Source: an uncultured Flavobacteriaceae bacterium (GTDB lineage Bacteria > Bacteroidota > Bacteroidia > Flavobacteriales > Flavobacteriaceae). Taken from it: DNA of 64,000 bases. The first letter of the stretch is position 1; each line of letters opens with the position of its first letter. The notes beneath the pieces are model-generated. The model was given only the letters and a program-made list of their open reading frames with translations, had not been told where the DNA came from and made no database searches. The stretch spans positions 81,120-145,119 of the forward strand of contig CANMSN010000008.1 in assembly GCA_947500585.1 (NCBI GenBank), given 5' to 3'. The translations under genes were made by a program, and so were the position numbers. Positions 1-9,407 of this stretch are shown in pieces.

Positions 1-1
1 T

Positions 2-1294
2 TCTATCAATGTTGGTGAAGGTATTGTTGGTCGTGTGGTTGATACTTTAGGAAGCCCAATCGATGGTAAAGGCCCAATTGCTGGAAAAACTTACGAAATG
101 CCTTTAGAGCGTAAAGCACCTGGTGTTATTTATCGTGAGCCAGTTACTGAGCCATTACAAACAGGTATTAAGTCTATTGACGCTATGATTCCAGTTGGTC
201 GTGGTCAACGTGAGTTGGTTATTGGTGACCGTCAAACTGGTAAAACAGCTGTTTGTATTGATACCATTTTAAATCAAAAAGAATTTTACGATGTAGGTGA
301 GCCTGTATTTTGTATATATGTTGCCGTTGGTCAAAAAGCATCAACAGTCGCTTTAATTGCTAAAACATTAGAAGAAAAAGGCGCTTTAGCTTATACAACT
401 ATTGTTGCAGCAAATGCATCAGATCCTGCTCCAATGCAAGTTTACGCGCCAATGGCAGGTGCTGCAATTGGTGAGTATTTTAGAGATACTGGTCGTCCAG
501 CATTAATTGTTTATGATGATTTATCTAAACAAGCTGTTGCTTATCGTGAGGTATCCTTATTATTACGTCGTCCACCAGGACGTGAGGCGTATCCAGGTGA
601 TGTATTCTATTTACACTCTAGATTATTAGAGCGTTCTGCAAAAGTTATCAATGATGATAATATTGCTAAAGACATGAACGATTTACCGGATTTATTAAAA
701 CCAATAGTGAAAGGTGGTGGTTCATTAACAGCTTTACCAATTATTGAAACACAAGCGGGAGACGTTTCTGCATATATTCCAACAAACGTAATCTCGATTA
801 CAGATGGACAAATTTTCTTAGATGGAGATTTATTTAACTCTGGTGTACGTCCAGCAATTAACGTAGGTATTTCGGTATCTCGTGTTGGTGGTAATGCTCA
901 GATTAAGTCTATGAAGAAAGTAGCAGGTACATTAAAATTAGATCAAGCGCAATATCGTGAGTTAGAAGCCTTTGCTAAGTTTGGTTCAGACCTTGATGCC
1001 GTTACTTTAAATGTAATTGAAAAAGGTAAGCGTAACGTTGAGATTTTAAAACAAGCACAGAACGATCCATTTACTGTTGAAGATCAAATTGCAATTATTT
1101 ATGCAGGATCTAAAAACTTATTAAGAGATGTTCCTGTTGAGAAAGTAAAAGAGTTTGAACGCGATTTTATCGAGTTTTTAAAAGCAAAACATGCAGGAGT
1201 ACTTAGTACTTTAAAAGCAGGTAAATTAACTGATGAAGTTACAGATACATTAACAGCTGTAGCAAAAGATTTATCAGGAAAGTATATAGCATAA
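2..1294 (+). CDS. atpA: ATP synthase F1 subunit alpha (5' partial)
   Basis: Regulatory/catalytic alpha subunit of the F1 head of the proton-translocating ATP synthase, on the cytoplasmic face of the inner membrane. The frame is open from base 2, so about 95 N-terminal codons lie upstream of the window. Seen: the P-loop GDRQTGKT (bases 224-247), the segment SRVGGNAQ carrying the conserved alpha-subunit arginine, and the complete helical C-terminal domain ending at TAA. It is followed 88 bases later by atpG, the usual order. atpD/atpC do not follow, which fits the split atp loci common in Bacteroidota. An apparent internal GTG start at 35 is only a valine codon of the full gene. Confidence 0.97.
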   Translation, partial: SINVGEGIVGRVVDTLGSPIDGKGPIAGKTYEMPLERKAPGVIYREPVTEPLQTGIKSIDAMIPVGRGQRELVIGDRQTGKTAVCIDTILNQKEFYDVGEPVFCIYVAVGQKASTVALIAKTLEEKGALAYTTIVAANASDPAPMQVYAPMAGAAIGEYFRDTGRPALIVYDDLSKQAVAYREVSLLLRRPPGREAYPGDVFYLHSRLLERSAKVINDDNIAKDMNDLPDLLKPIVKGGGSLTALPIIETQAGDVSAYIPTNVISITDGQIFLDGDLFNSGVRPAINVGISVSRVGGNAQIKSMKKVAGTLKLDQAQYRELEAFAKFGSDLDAVTLNVIEKGKRNVEILKQAQNDPFTVEDQIAIIYAGSKNLLRDVPVEKVKEFERDFIEFLKAKHAGVLSTLKAGKLTDEVTDTLTAVAKDLSGKYIA

Positions 1295-1295
1295 T

Positions 1296-1372
1296 TGTCA
1301 TTCCTGCGAAGGCAGGAATCTCATGTTTTGAAGTTCAATTAAAATAGATTCCGCATCAAGTACGGAATGACA
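1296..1372. repeat. Composite palindromic repeat, family A
   Basis: Lies between atpA and atpG. The unit is bounded by TGTCATTCC (1296-1304) and GGAATGACA (1364-1372), which are reverse complements. Each half holds its own hairpin: ATTCCTGC/GCAGGAAT (1300-1319) and ATTCCG/CGGAAT (1348-1368). Related TGTCATTCC elements recur near 4345, 8784, 12523, 23885, 51294, 61170 and 62667. As there is no T-run, it is more likely a small dispersed repeat than a terminator inside the atp operon. Confidence 0.75.
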
Positions 1373-1382
1373 AAAAGAGATT

Positions 1383-2243
1383 ATGGCGAATCTAAAAGAA
1401 ATACGTAACAGAATATCATCGGTATCTTCAACGATGCAGATTACCAGTGCCATGAAAATGGTATCGGCTGCAAAGTTAAAGAAGGCTCAAGATGCTATTA
1501 CCGCAATGCGCCCTTATGCCGATAAGTTAACTGAACTTTTACAGAGCTTAAGTGCCACTTTAGATGAAGATTCTGGAAGTAAATTTTCAGCACAACGTGA
1601 AGTTAACAATGTTTTAATAGTACCTATAACCTCTAACAGAGGTTTGTGTGGTGCTTTTAATTCAAATATTATTAAGCAAACACAACACTTAATTAGTAAT
1701 GTTTATGCGGGTAAAAAGGTTTCTGTCGTTGCTATAGGAAAAAAATCTAATGATGCTTTTGCCAAACAAAATATAGTTATAGCAAACAAAAGCGAAGTTT
1801 TAGATGATTTAACTTTTGATAATGTTGCTGAAATAGCTGAAATGCTAATGGATAAATTTGTTGCTGGCGAATTTGATAAAATTGAAATTGTTTACAACAA
1901 ATTTAAAAATGCAGCAACACAAGAAGTAATGACTGAGCAGTTTTTACCTATCGTGCCTGTTAAAGGAGAAGTAAATAATAATGCTGATTATATTTTTGAA
2001 CCATCAAAAATTGAAATCGTAGAACAATTAATACCTAAATCTTTAAAAACTCAATTATACAAAGGTATTAGAGATTCTTTTGCATCAGAACACGGTGCAC
2101 GTATGACCGCTATGCATAAAGCAACAGATAACGCAACTGAATTAAGAGATCAGCTTAAATTAACATATAATAAAGCACGACAAGCTGCAATTACTAATGA
2201 AATACTTGAAATTGTTGGTGGAGCGGAAGCTTTGAATAATTAG
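1383..2243 (+). CDS. atpG: ATP synthase F1 subunit gamma
   Basis: Central rotor shaft of F1, coupling proton flow through Fo to the catalytic beta subunits. The 286-aa length is normal for the family. The N-terminal helix has the conserved stretch MQITSAMKMVSAAKLKKA (about residues 18-35), and the C-terminal helix ends with the typical TNEILEIVGGAEAL. The ATG is 88 bases after atpA, with family-A repeat DNA between them. A strong palindrome about 40 bases downstream probably ends the operon. Confidence 0.98.
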   Translation: MANLKEIRNRISSVSSTMQITSAMKMVSAAKLKKAQDAITAMRPYADKLTELLQSLSATLDEDSGSKFSAQREVNNVLIVPITSNRGLCGAFNSNIIKQTQHLISNVYAGKKVSVVAIGKKSNDAFAKQNIVIANKSEVLDDLTFDNVAEIAEMLMDKFVAGEFDKIEIVYNKFKNAATQEVMTEQFLPIVPVKGEVNNNADYIFEPSKIEIVEQLIPKSLKTQLYKGIRDSFASEHGARMTAMHKATDNATELRDQLKLTYNKARQAAITNEILEIVGGAEALNN

Positions 2244-2284
2244 ATAGCTTTTTTACAGAGTTATTTTTTTAGAAATATTTGTTC

Positions 2285-2317
2285 AGACCTGACAGGTTTT
2301 AAAAACCTATCAGGTCT
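2285..2317 (+). repeat. REP-like palindrome (family B), possible atp terminator
   Basis: A 33-base near-perfect palindrome: arms AGACCTGACAGGTTTT and AAAACCTATCAGGTCT with one mismatch, followed by TTTT. It lies 41 bases after the atpG stop and could act as a rho-independent terminator. It shares the ACCT...AGGT arms of the REP-like elements at 4292, 36912, 37921, 37969 and 38573, so it is probably a divergent member of that family. Confidence 0.65.
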
Positions 2318-2425
2318 TTTCAATTTTTGTCTTTTATATCAATTATTCTATACTTAACACGTAAAAATTAATCTTTGCTTTACACTTGCTAAAAACGTAT
2401 TTTTAGCAGGAAAAACAAACAATCA

Positions 2426-3850
2426 TTGAGCACAATTAAGAAGTTCTTTAAGGACACTATTATATATGGTTTGGCTACCGTTTTGCCAAAGCTTATGAAT
2501 ATTGTTTTAGTCCGATTACACACAGATAAATTAGAAACCTCCAGTTATTCAGATAATACAACGTTTTATGTATATGCAGCATTTTTTAATGTACTGCTAA
2601 CCTACGGTATGGAAACTGCTTTTTTTAGGTTTTTTAGTAAAAGCGAAGAAAAACAAAAGGTGTTTTCAACAGCTCTAATAAGTTTAACGGTTACAGCAGT
2701 TTTATTTCTCTTAGTTGTTTTAATTTTCAATCAACAGCTAGCTGAATTGGTAAACTTAAATCAAAATTATTTCAACCTTTTAATTGGTGTTTTAGTTTTA
2801 GACGCTATTGTAGTTATTCCATTTGCTTATTTAAGAGCTACGGGCAAACCTGTTAAATTTACAATCATCAAATTAAGCAACATTGTTATTTATGTGCTTT
2901 TAAATTTTTTCTTTCTTTGGGCAATTCCAGAATTTGGGATTAATTATCCAAATTACGATGAGAACGATTTAGTTAAATATATTTTTATTGCAAATTTGGC
3001 AGCTAGTATTGCAACCTTCTTGTTGCTTTCTCCATATTTCTTTAAAACAAAATTACAATTCTGTAAGTCTATTTTTAAACAGTTATTAAATTACGGGTTG
3101 CCTATTATGGTTGCTGGTTTAGCGTATGTAATAAATGAAAATTTTGATAAATGGTTATTACCAGAAGTGCTTGGGAAAGATGTTAACGGTGCGTATAGTG
3201 GGTGTTATAAAATAGCGGTTTTCATGACTATATTTATTCAAGCATTTAGACTTGGTGCTGAACCTTTCTTTTTTAATCATGCAAAAGAAAAAAATGCAAA
3301 AGAAACCTATGCTAGAATAATGAAGTACTTTGTTATTTTCGGAAGCGCCATGTTGGTTTTTATAATTGCTTATTTAGATGTTTTTAAGTTACTTTTAGTT
3401 AGAGACGAAAGTTATTGGATTGCTATTGAAATTGTCCCCATTGTATTATTAGCAAATTTGTGTTTAGGTATTTATTTCAATTTAGCTATTTGGTATAAAT
3501 TAACAGATAAAACAAGATATGGCATGTATTTGTCCATAGTTGGAGCTGTTATAACTATTGTCTTTAATGTGGTGATGATAGAAAGAATTGGGTTTATGGC
3601 ATCTGCTTGGGCAACATTGTTGGCTTATGGAGCTATGATGGTTTTATCGTACTATTTTGGTCAAAAGCATTATAAGGTTCCCTATAATCTAATAAGTATA
3701 TTAGGGTACTTAATTTTAGCCATCGGCCTTTCTCTAATTGCAACACATACTAATGCTAACTACTATGCGAATACAGGACTACTTTTAGTATTTTTGACCT
3801 TAGTTTTAGTTTTTGAAAAAAACGAAATAAAACAACTTTTAAAGAGATAA
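2426..3850 (+). CDS. Polysaccharide flippase-like membrane protein (MOP superfamily)
   Basis: Integral inner-membrane protein of 474 aa, almost entirely hydrophobic, with about 12-14 predicted membrane segments. It has the look of oligosaccharide/lipid-linked sugar flippases (Wzx/MurJ type). Known of the family: flipping of undecaprenyl-linked sugars or lipid II. The substrate here is unknown. The start is TTG at 2426: the frame has a stop at 2390-2392 and no ATG before the conserved-looking [16 protein letters not shown]. The stop is one base before dut, and sugar nucleotidyltransferase and envelope genes follow, so a role in envelope glycan export is inferred. Confidence 0.8.
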   Translation: MSTIKKFFKDTIIYGLATVLPKLMNIVLVRLHTDKLETSSYSDNTTFYVYAAFFNVLLTYGMETAFFRFFSKSEEKQKVFSTALISLTVTAVLFLLVVLIFNQQLAELVNLNQNYFNLLIGVLVLDAIVVIPFAYLRATGKPVKFTIIKLSNIVIYVLLNFFFLWAIPEFGINYPNYDENDLVKYIFIANLAASIATFLLLSPYFFKTKLQFCKSIFKQLLNYGLPIMVAGLAYVINENFDKWLLPEVLGKDVNGAYSGCYKIAVFMTIFIQAFRLGAEPFFFNHAKEKNAKETYARIMKYFVIFGSAMLVFIIAYLDVFKLLLVRDESYWIAIEIVPIVLLANLCLGIYFNLAIWYKLTDKTRYGMYLSIVGAVITIVFNVVMIERIGFMASAWATLLAYGAMMVLSYYFGQKHYKVPYNLISILGYLILAIGLSLIATHTNANYYANTGLLLVFLTLVLVFEKNEIKQLLKR

Positions 3851-3851
3851 T

Positions 3852-4286
3852 ATGAAAATTAAAATCATAAACAAATCCAATCACGATTTACCACATTACG
3901 AAACCATAGCCTCAGCAGGTATGGATTTGAGAGCAAGCCTATCAGAATCAAGAATTTTGAAACCTTTAGAGCGAAGTATAGTTGGCACAGGCTTATTTAT
4001 AGAGTTACCAGTTGGTTATGAGGCACAAGTGCGCCCAAGAAGTGGATTAGCAGCAAAAAAAGGCGTTACAGTATTGAATGCTCCAGGAACCATTGATGCA
4101 GATTATAGAGGCGAAATAGGCGTTATTTTAGTAAATCTATCAAATGAAGACTTTACCATAAATAATGGAGAACGGATAGCACAATTAGTTATTGCAAAGC
4201 ATGAACGTGCAGAATGGGAAGACGCTGAAGAACTATCTAATACATCACGAGGTGAAGGTGGTTTTGGAAGCACAGGTGTTTCTTAA
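3852..4286 (+). CDS. dut: dUTP diphosphatase
   Basis: Hydrolyses dUTP to dUMP and pyrophosphate, keeping uracil out of DNA and feeding dTMP synthesis; a cytoplasmic homotrimer. At 144 aa the length is normal. The family motifs are seen in order: AGMDLRA (about residues 23-29), [28 protein letters not shown] and the C-terminal arm [10 protein letters not shown]. It starts one base after the flippase stop, so the two are probably co-transcribed. Confidence 0.97.
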   Translation: MKIKIINKSNHDLPHYETIASAGMDLRASLSESRILKPLERSIVGTGLFIELPVGYEAQVRPRSGLAAKKGVTVLNAPGTIDADYRGEIGVILVNLSNEDFTINNGERIAQLVIAKHERAEWEDAEELSNTSRGEGGFGSTGVS

Positions 4287-4291
4287 GAAAT

Positions 4292-4370
4292 CCTGCGATG
4301 TTTTTAAAACCTTGTAGGTATAAAAGTTAAATAAAATATTGAATAGATTTCCTCCTTCGAGGGAATGACA
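4292..4370. repeat. REP-like palindrome plus half family-A repeat
   Basis: Two elements sit side by side in the 96-base gap after dut. At 4292-4318 a degenerate family-B palindrome has outer arms CCTGCGATG and CCTTGTAGG around TTTTTAAAA. At 4345-4370 there is a half family-A unit with the hairpin TTTCCTC/GAGGGAA, ending in GGAATGACA. Confidence 0.6.
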
Positions 4371-4382
4371 AAAGTATAAAAC

Positions 4383-5402
4383 ATGAAAATAATTGTCCCA
4401 ATGGCAGGTCGGGGGTCTCGATTACGGCCTCACAGTTTAACTGTGCCTAAACCATTAATACCTGTTGCAGGTCAACCTATAGTGCATCGTTTAGTAAAAG
4501 ACATCGCTAAAGTTTTAAAGCAACCTATAGAGGAAATTGCTTTTGTTTTAGGAGATCCAGCTTGGTTTGGCGATGAGGTTGTTTCTAGTTTAAAAGCTTT
4601 GGCCAAAAGTTTGGGTGCAAAAGCTTCAATTTATCGTCAAGATAAGCCATTAGGCACAGGACACGCTATAATGTGTGCAAAACCATCATTAACAGGACCT
4701 GCAGTTATAGCTTATGCGGATACATTAATTAGAGCAGAATTTGATCTAGATCCTGCAGCAGATAGTGTTATTTGGACCAAACAAGTAAATAACCCAGAAG
4801 CCTATGGTGTTGTTAAGTTAAATTCAAAAAAAGAGATTGTAGAATTAGTTGAGAAGCCAGAAACCTTTGTGAGTGATCAAGCTGTTATTGGGATTTATTA
4901 TTTTAAAGACGTGGCTGTTTTAAAAGGAAAACTACAAGAAATTCTTGATGAAAATATTATGAATGGTGGTGAGTACCAAATTAACGATGGTATTAAGCGC
5001 ATGATGGCAGAGGGGAAAGTCTTTAAAACAGGAACAGTTGATGAATGGATGGATTGCGGAAATAAAGCCATAACTATCGAAACTAATCAAAGGATGCTAG
5101 GTTTTTTAAATGTAGATGGTGAAGAACAATTAGTAGCTTCCTCTGTCAATTTAGAGAACTCTAATATTATAGAGCCTTGTTTTATAGGAGATAATGTAGT
5201 GTTGAAAAATTCAACTATTGGTCCTTTTGTGTCTATTGGAAACGATACTATTATTGAAAATTCAACTGTTAAAAATAGCTTAATACAAACCAATACAAGT
5301 ATTAAAAATGCTAATTTAGATAATGCGATGATTGGTAATCATGTAAGATATAATGGGAACTACACATCGGTAAGTATTGGCGACTATTCGGTTTTGGAAT
5401 AA
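4383..5402 (+). CDS. Sugar-phosphate nucleotidyltransferase with left-handed beta-helix
   Basis: Transfers a nucleotide from NTP to a sugar 1-phosphate to make an activated sugar for glycan assembly; cytoplasmic. Seen: the signature MAGRGSRLRPHSLTVPKPL (residues 7-25) with its pyrophosphate-binding G-x-G-x-R and PKPL parts, the Rossmann-like core to about residue 235, then hexapeptide-type repeats (IEPCFIG, IIENSTV) from about 255 to the end. It resembles glucose-1-phosphate thymidylyltransferase/GlmU-type enzymes, but the sugar and base cannot be told. Only 8 bases separate it from the TPR gene downstream. Confidence 0.85.
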   Translation: MKIIVPMAGRGSRLRPHSLTVPKPLIPVAGQPIVHRLVKDIAKVLKQPIEEIAFVLGDPAWFGDEVVSSLKALAKSLGAKASIYRQDKPLGTGHAIMCAKPSLTGPAVIAYADTLIRAEFDLDPAADSVIWTKQVNNPEAYGVVKLNSKKEIVELVEKPETFVSDQAVIGIYYFKDVAVLKGKLQEILDENIMNGGEYQINDGIKRMMAEGKVFKTGTVDEWMDCGNKAITIETNQRMLGFLNVDGEEQLVASSVNLENSNIIEPCFIGDNVVLKNSTIGPFVSIGNDTIIENSTVKNSLIQTNTSIKNANLDNAMIGNHVRYNGNYTSVSIGDYSVLE

Positions 5403-5410
5403 CTTTTAAA

Positions 5411-6772
5411 ATGAAACATAAAATTTACATCCTTTTTTTTATCCTCGGAATAGTTTTACTTCCGCAGATAAATTATGCGCAAGTAGATTTTAATAAAAAA
5501 CCAGATGACGATTTAGGAAATTTTGAAGACGAGTTTCAAGAGCTTTTTTATGAAGCATTAAAACAAAAGGGTGTTGAAAATTATGATCGTTCAGCAGAAG
5601 CCCTTTTAAAATGTATAGCATTAGACGATTCTGCAGCTGTTTTATACTTCGAATTAGGTAAAAATTATAATAAACTTAAGAATTTTGGTGCAGCAGAAGA
5701 CGCTTTAAAAAAAGCCGTGAGTTTGGAGCCTGCTAATGAATGGTTTCTTGATGAACTTTACGGGTTTTACGCCTCTCAAAATAATTATGACAAAGCTATA
5801 AAAACGGTTAAACAACTTGTTAAGTATCATCCGGATTATAAAGAGGATTTGGCATCACTTTATGTGCGAACAGAAAAGTATGATGACGCATTAGAGCTTT
5901 TAGATGAGCTAGATACTGAATTTGGAGTTTCAGTGTTTAGAGATATTTTACGAAATCGAGTTTACAAAGCCACAGGCAGAAAAAAAGATCAGATAGAAAA
6001 TCTAGAACAGCGTGTTGAAAGCAACCCGAATAAAGAATCAAATTATTTAGCACTTATTTTCCGTTACAGTGAAAACAACGAAAAGGATAAAGCCTTTGAA
6101 ACCGCGAAAGAGTTATTAAAAGTGAATCCGAATTCGCAAATGGTACATTTGGCATTATACAAGTTTTATTTAGATGGCAATGATGCTGAAAATGCTATTG
6201 AATCTATGAAAATTGTAGTTAAAAGTTCTCAAATAAAACCTGAAGCAAAGCTTAAAGTATTATCAGATTTTGTGAGTTTTGTTAAGCAAAACCCAGAATA
6301 TGAAGCCGATTTAATTGAAGCAACCACTATGGTTAGTGATGCTAATAATGAAAAGTCATTAGCAGAATTGGGTCAATATTATTTATCAAAAAACAACAAG
6401 GTAAAAGCCTTAGAATATTTTCAAGAAGCCTTAAAAACAGATGCTGATAACTTTGGTATTTTGCGTAATGTACTCTTACTTCAAATAGATTTACTAAAGT
6501 TTAAAGAAGCAGAAGAAAACAGTATAAAAGCACTAGAAAAATATCCATCGCAACCCATAATTTATTTAATACATGGTGTGGCATCAAACGAATTAAACAA
6601 ACCTAATGAAGCTATAGAATCATTAGAAATAGGTTTAGACTATATTATTGAGGATGTTAAAATGGAAACCGATTTTTATAATCAATTAAGTAAAGCATAT
6701 ACTTTGCTAAACAATACAGCAAAGGCAAAAACGTTTAGTGATAAGGCAAAACAATTACAACCCCCAAATTAA
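5411..6772 (+). CDS. Exported tetratricopeptide-repeat protein
   Basis: 453-aa protein with a signal peptide (hydrophobic residues 4-20, likely cleavage after YAQ at about 24), followed by TPR-type helical repeats over nearly the whole chain. Examples are AVLYFELGKNYNKLKNFGAAEDALKKA near 63-90 and the similar KALEYFQEALKTDADNFG block in the C-terminal half. TPR proteins are protein-protein scaffolds; the partner here is unknown. It overlaps the next gene by one base (TAATG), so it is translationally coupled to the DUF4292 lipoprotein and the EnvC-like gene. A periplasmic envelope-assembly role is inferred. Confidence 0.8.
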   Translation: MKHKIYILFFILGIVLLPQINYAQVDFNKKPDDDLGNFEDEFQELFYEALKQKGVENYDRSAEALLKCIALDDSAAVLYFELGKNYNKLKNFGAAEDALKKAVSLEPANEWFLDELYGFYASQNNYDKAIKTVKQLVKYHPDYKEDLASLYVRTEKYDDALELLDELDTEFGVSVFRDILRNRVYKATGRKKDQIENLEQRVESNPNKESNYLALIFRYSENNEKDKAFETAKELLKVNPNSQMVHLALYKFYLDGNDAENAIESMKIVVKSSQIKPEAKLKVLSDFVSFVKQNPEYEADLIEATTMVSDANNEKSLAELGQYYLSKNNKVKALEYFQEALKTDADNFGILRNVLLLQIDLLKFKEAEENSIKALEKYPSQPIIYLIHGVASNELNKPNEAIESLEIGLDYIIEDVKMETDFYNQLSKAYTLLNNTAKAKTFSDKAKQLQPPN

Positions 6773-7539
6773 TGATTAAGTACCCGTATATATTTTTAAG
6801 CTGTTTTATGTTGCTGATTTTTAATTGCAAATCCTCAAAAACAGTTACTGGAGGACAGGCAGATTATGGTTTATCAACTAGACAGCTCATTAAAGAAAAC
6901 GCTAAACAGACTCCAGACTTTAAAACGTTACAGTCTAAACTTAAAATAACCTATAATCAAAAAGGAAATTCGCAAACACATTCCGTTAGTTTTAGAGCTA
7001 AAAAAGATGAAATGCTTTGGATTAGCGCTACATTTTCCATTATAAGAGCCTTAGTTACACCAGAAAAAGTAAGTTTTTATAATAAGTTAGACAACACCTA
7101 TTTTGAAGGCGATTTCTCGTATTTAAGTGATTTATTAGGAACAGAATTAGACTTTCAAAAATTACAGAACTTACTATTAGGTGAAGTATTATATAATTTG
7201 AATGAAGAACCTTATAAAGCAACAGTGCTTGATAGTAGTTATGTGCTTCAGCCTAAAAAACAACGTGAGTTATTTGAGATTTTTTTCATACTAGATCCTT
7301 CTACGTTTAAGGTGAAATCGCAACAAATTTCTCAGCCAAAAGAACAAAGGCATTTGCAAATTGATTATTTAGCGCATCAAGAAGTAGAAAAGCAAACCAT
7401 TCCAGAACGTATTAGAGTTATCGCTGTTGAAGCTAATGAGGAAGTTACCATAGATTTAGAGTTTAAAAATGTATCTTTAAACGAAGATCTGCGTTTCCCA
7501 TTTAAAATTCCTTCTGGATTTGATAAAATAGAACTATAA
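6772..7539 (+). CDS. DUF4292 family lipoprotein
   Basis: 255-aa predicted lipoprotein. The signal sequence ends in LIFNC, with Cys19 as the lipidation site, followed by KSSK. The remainder looks beta-rich with alternating charged strands, resembling the DUF4292 / LolA-LolB-like fold family of Bacteroidota; this fold assignment is from recollection of the family, not a search. The gene overlaps both neighbours by one base, so TPR protein, lipoprotein and EnvC-like protein form a tightly coupled trio. Function is unproven; cell-envelope lipoprotein handling is an inference. Confidence 0.75.
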   Translation: MIKYPYIFLSCFMLLIFNCKSSKTVTGGQADYGLSTRQLIKENAKQTPDFKTLQSKLKITYNQKGNSQTHSVSFRAKKDEMLWISATFSIIRALVTPEKVSFYNKLDNTYFEGDFSYLSDLLGTELDFQKLQNLLLGEVLYNLNEEPYKATVLDSSYVLQPKKQRELFEIFFILDPSTFKVKSQQISQPKEQRHLQIDYLAHQEVEKQTIPERIRVIAVEANEEVTIDLEFKNVSLNEDLRFPFKIPSGFDKIEL

Positions 7540-8768
7540 TGCCCATAGCTAAATCTTCATATAAAACCCTTTTACTACTTAGCTTTTTGTTATGTGGATT
7601 GTTTAGTTTCTCTCAAAATAACAAACAGAAAGAGCTAGAAACCCGCAGACAAGAATTGCGTAGAGAAATCCAGAAAATTAACCAATTAAGAGCTGAAAAT
7701 AAGTCAAAAGAAAAATCACAATTGTCATTAATTGAAGACTTTAATTATAAGATAAAAGTGCTGAACAATTTGATAAAAGTTACCAATCAGCAGGCTAATT
7801 ATTTAAATCGTGAGATAAATAACAATCAAAAAAACATAACAAACCTAAGAGATGAATTAAAACAGCTTAAAGAAGATTATGCAGCAATGATTGTGAAATC
7901 TTATAAAAGTAAAAATGAACAAAGCAGAATTATGTTTTTACTATCCTCTGAAAATTTCAAGCAAGCCTATAAGCGCTTACAGTATATTAAGCAATACTCA
8001 GATCATCAAAAAGAACAAGGTGAAATGATAAAGGCTAAAACAATAGAATTACAGAGTACAAACCTTAATTTATCAAGGCAACAGGAGGATAAGAAAAAGT
8101 TAGTTGCAGAAAATAAAGTGGTTCAAAAAACCTTAGAAAACGAGCGTAAACAACACAAGGTTTTAATGGCATCTATTCAGAAAAACTTAAGTAAATACAC
8201 AGCTCAAATAAAACAAAAACAAAGAGAGGCAGATAGAATAGACAGAGAAATTGATAACATTATTAAATCTGTTATAGCAGCTTCAAACAAAAAAGCAGGA
8301 AAGCCTACAAGCTCTAAAACTTTTGCACTAACACCAGCAGGAAAAACGTTAGCTAACGATTTTGAATCTAATAAAGGTAAATTAGATTGGCCTGTAGAAA
8401 AAGGATTAGTTAAATTAGGTTATGGTACACAGCCACACCCAATAAATAAAAGTTTAGTTATTAAAAGTAATGGCGTGCGTATAGCCACCGAAAAAGGTGC
8501 TAAGGTTAAATCGGTTTTTAATGGAGAGGTTACTGCAGTTATTGCAATAAAAAACGCAAATACTATTGTTATGGTGCAACATGGTAATTATTTTACAGCG
8601 TATAAAAACTTAGGTAGAGTATATGTAAAAAAAGGAGATAAAGTTACAACAAAACAAGACCTTGGCGAAGTATTTACCAATCCTTCAAATGGTGAAACCA
8701 TTCTTAGTTTTAGTATCTTTAAGGAGAGTACCACTCAAAATCCAGCAAATTGGATTTATAAAATGTGA
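7539..8768 (+). CDS. EnvC-like murein hydrolase activator with degenerate LytM domain
   Basis: 409-aa exported protein: signal peptide about 1-26, long coiled coil about 28-245 rich in K/E/Q/N, and a C-terminal M23/LytM-like domain about 285-409. Catalytic M23 enzymes need HxxxD and HxH zinc ligands. Here the first is replaced (SNGVRIA) and the second reads AYKNL where an active enzyme has YGHL, so the domain is probably inactive. Known of EnvC/NlpD: such domains activate amidases during cell separation. Last gene of the envelope operon. Confidence 0.85.
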   Translation: MPIAKSSYKTLLLLSFLLCGLFSFSQNNKQKELETRRQELRREIQKINQLRAENKSKEKSQLSLIEDFNYKIKVLNNLIKVTNQQANYLNREINNNQKNITNLRDELKQLKEDYAAMIVKSYKSKNEQSRIMFLLSSENFKQAYKRLQYIKQYSDHQKEQGEMIKAKTIELQSTNLNLSRQQEDKKKLVAENKVVQKTLENERKQHKVLMASIQKNLSKYTAQIKQKQREADRIDREIDNIIKSVIAASNKKAGKPTSSKTFALTPAGKTLANDFESNKGKLDWPVEKGLVKLGYGTQPHPINKSLVIKSNGVRIATEKGAKVKSVFNGEVTAVIAIKNANTIVMVQHGNYFTAYKNLGRVYVKKGDKVTTKQDLGEVFTNPSNGETILSFSIFKESTTQNPANWIYKM

Positions 8769-8811
8769 CATCATTTTTATTGATGTCATCCTTGAACTCG
8801 TTTCAGGATCT
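8766..8811. repeat. Palindromic repeats after the EnvC-like gene
   Basis: TGACATCA/TGATGTCA (8766-8773 and 8781-8788) forms an 8-bp stem that includes the stop codon. It overlaps a family-A-like unit TGTCATCC...GGATCT (8784-8811) with an imperfect ATCCTTGAA/TTTCAGGAT stem. It sits between convergent genes and may assist termination, although no clear T-run follows. Confidence 0.5.
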
Positions 8812-8829
8812 CATTATTATTACATCTAG

Positions 8830-9339
8830 CTATTCAAATAAGGCTTTTAATTCTGTAGCCTCATGAGGTTTTATTTTGCCTGCAAGAAGTAAACTTAGTT
8901 GTTTACGGCGTAAAGCGGCATCGTAGCGTTCCTTTTCTAAGTCCGTTTCTGGAGTCACTTCTGGTACAGAAATAGGTCTTCCAGTTTCGTCTACTGCAAC
9001 AAAGGTATAAATGGCTTCATTGGCTTTTGTTTTAGCACCAGATTCTCGGTCTTCTACCCAAACATCTATAAAAATTTCCATGGAGGTTTTAAAAGCTCTT
9101 GATACTTTTGCTTCAACAGTTACAACACTTCCTAAAGGTACAGCACGATTAAAAGCCACATGATTTACGGATGCTGTTACAACAATACGTCTTGAATGGC
9201 GTCTTGCAGATATACTCGCTGCACGATCCATACGCGCTAAAAGCTCACCACCAAATAAGTTATTTAAAGGATTTGTTTCACCAGGTAAAACCATATCAGT
9301 CATGATGGTTTTAGATTGTTCTGGGGTTTTCGCTTGCAT
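8830..9339 (-). CDS. Acyl-CoA thioesterase, hotdog fold
   Basis: Hydrolyses acyl-CoA to free acid and CoA in the cytoplasm. 169 aa, one hotdog domain of the YciA/YkhA type: NPLNNLFGGELLARMD (about 22-37) is the typical substrate-helix region, followed by VTASVNHVAFNRAVPLG (about 54-70) and the KTKANEAIYTFVAVDE strand. The acyl-chain preference cannot be read from sequence. Monocistronic, convergent with the EnvC-like gene. Confidence 0.88.
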   Translation of the reverse strand: MQAKTPEQSKTIMTDMVLPGETNPLNNLFGGELLARMDRAASISARRHSRRIVVTASVNHVAFNRAVPLGSVVTVEAKVSRAFKTSMEIFIDVWVEDRESGAKTKANEAIYTFVAVDETGRPISVPEVTPETDLEKERYDAALRRKQLSLLLAGKIKPHEATELKALFE

Positions 9340-9407
9340 ACAAATAGATTTTTTGATGCAGTAAAGTTAAGTATTAAAGAAGGAAAGTATAAAGAAATCT
9401 GTAAAAA

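Noticed and set aside
1296-1372. Rho-independent terminator between atpA and atpG
   Set aside because: There is a hairpin but no T-run, and the same unit recurs in other intergenic gaps; a dispersed repeat explains it better.
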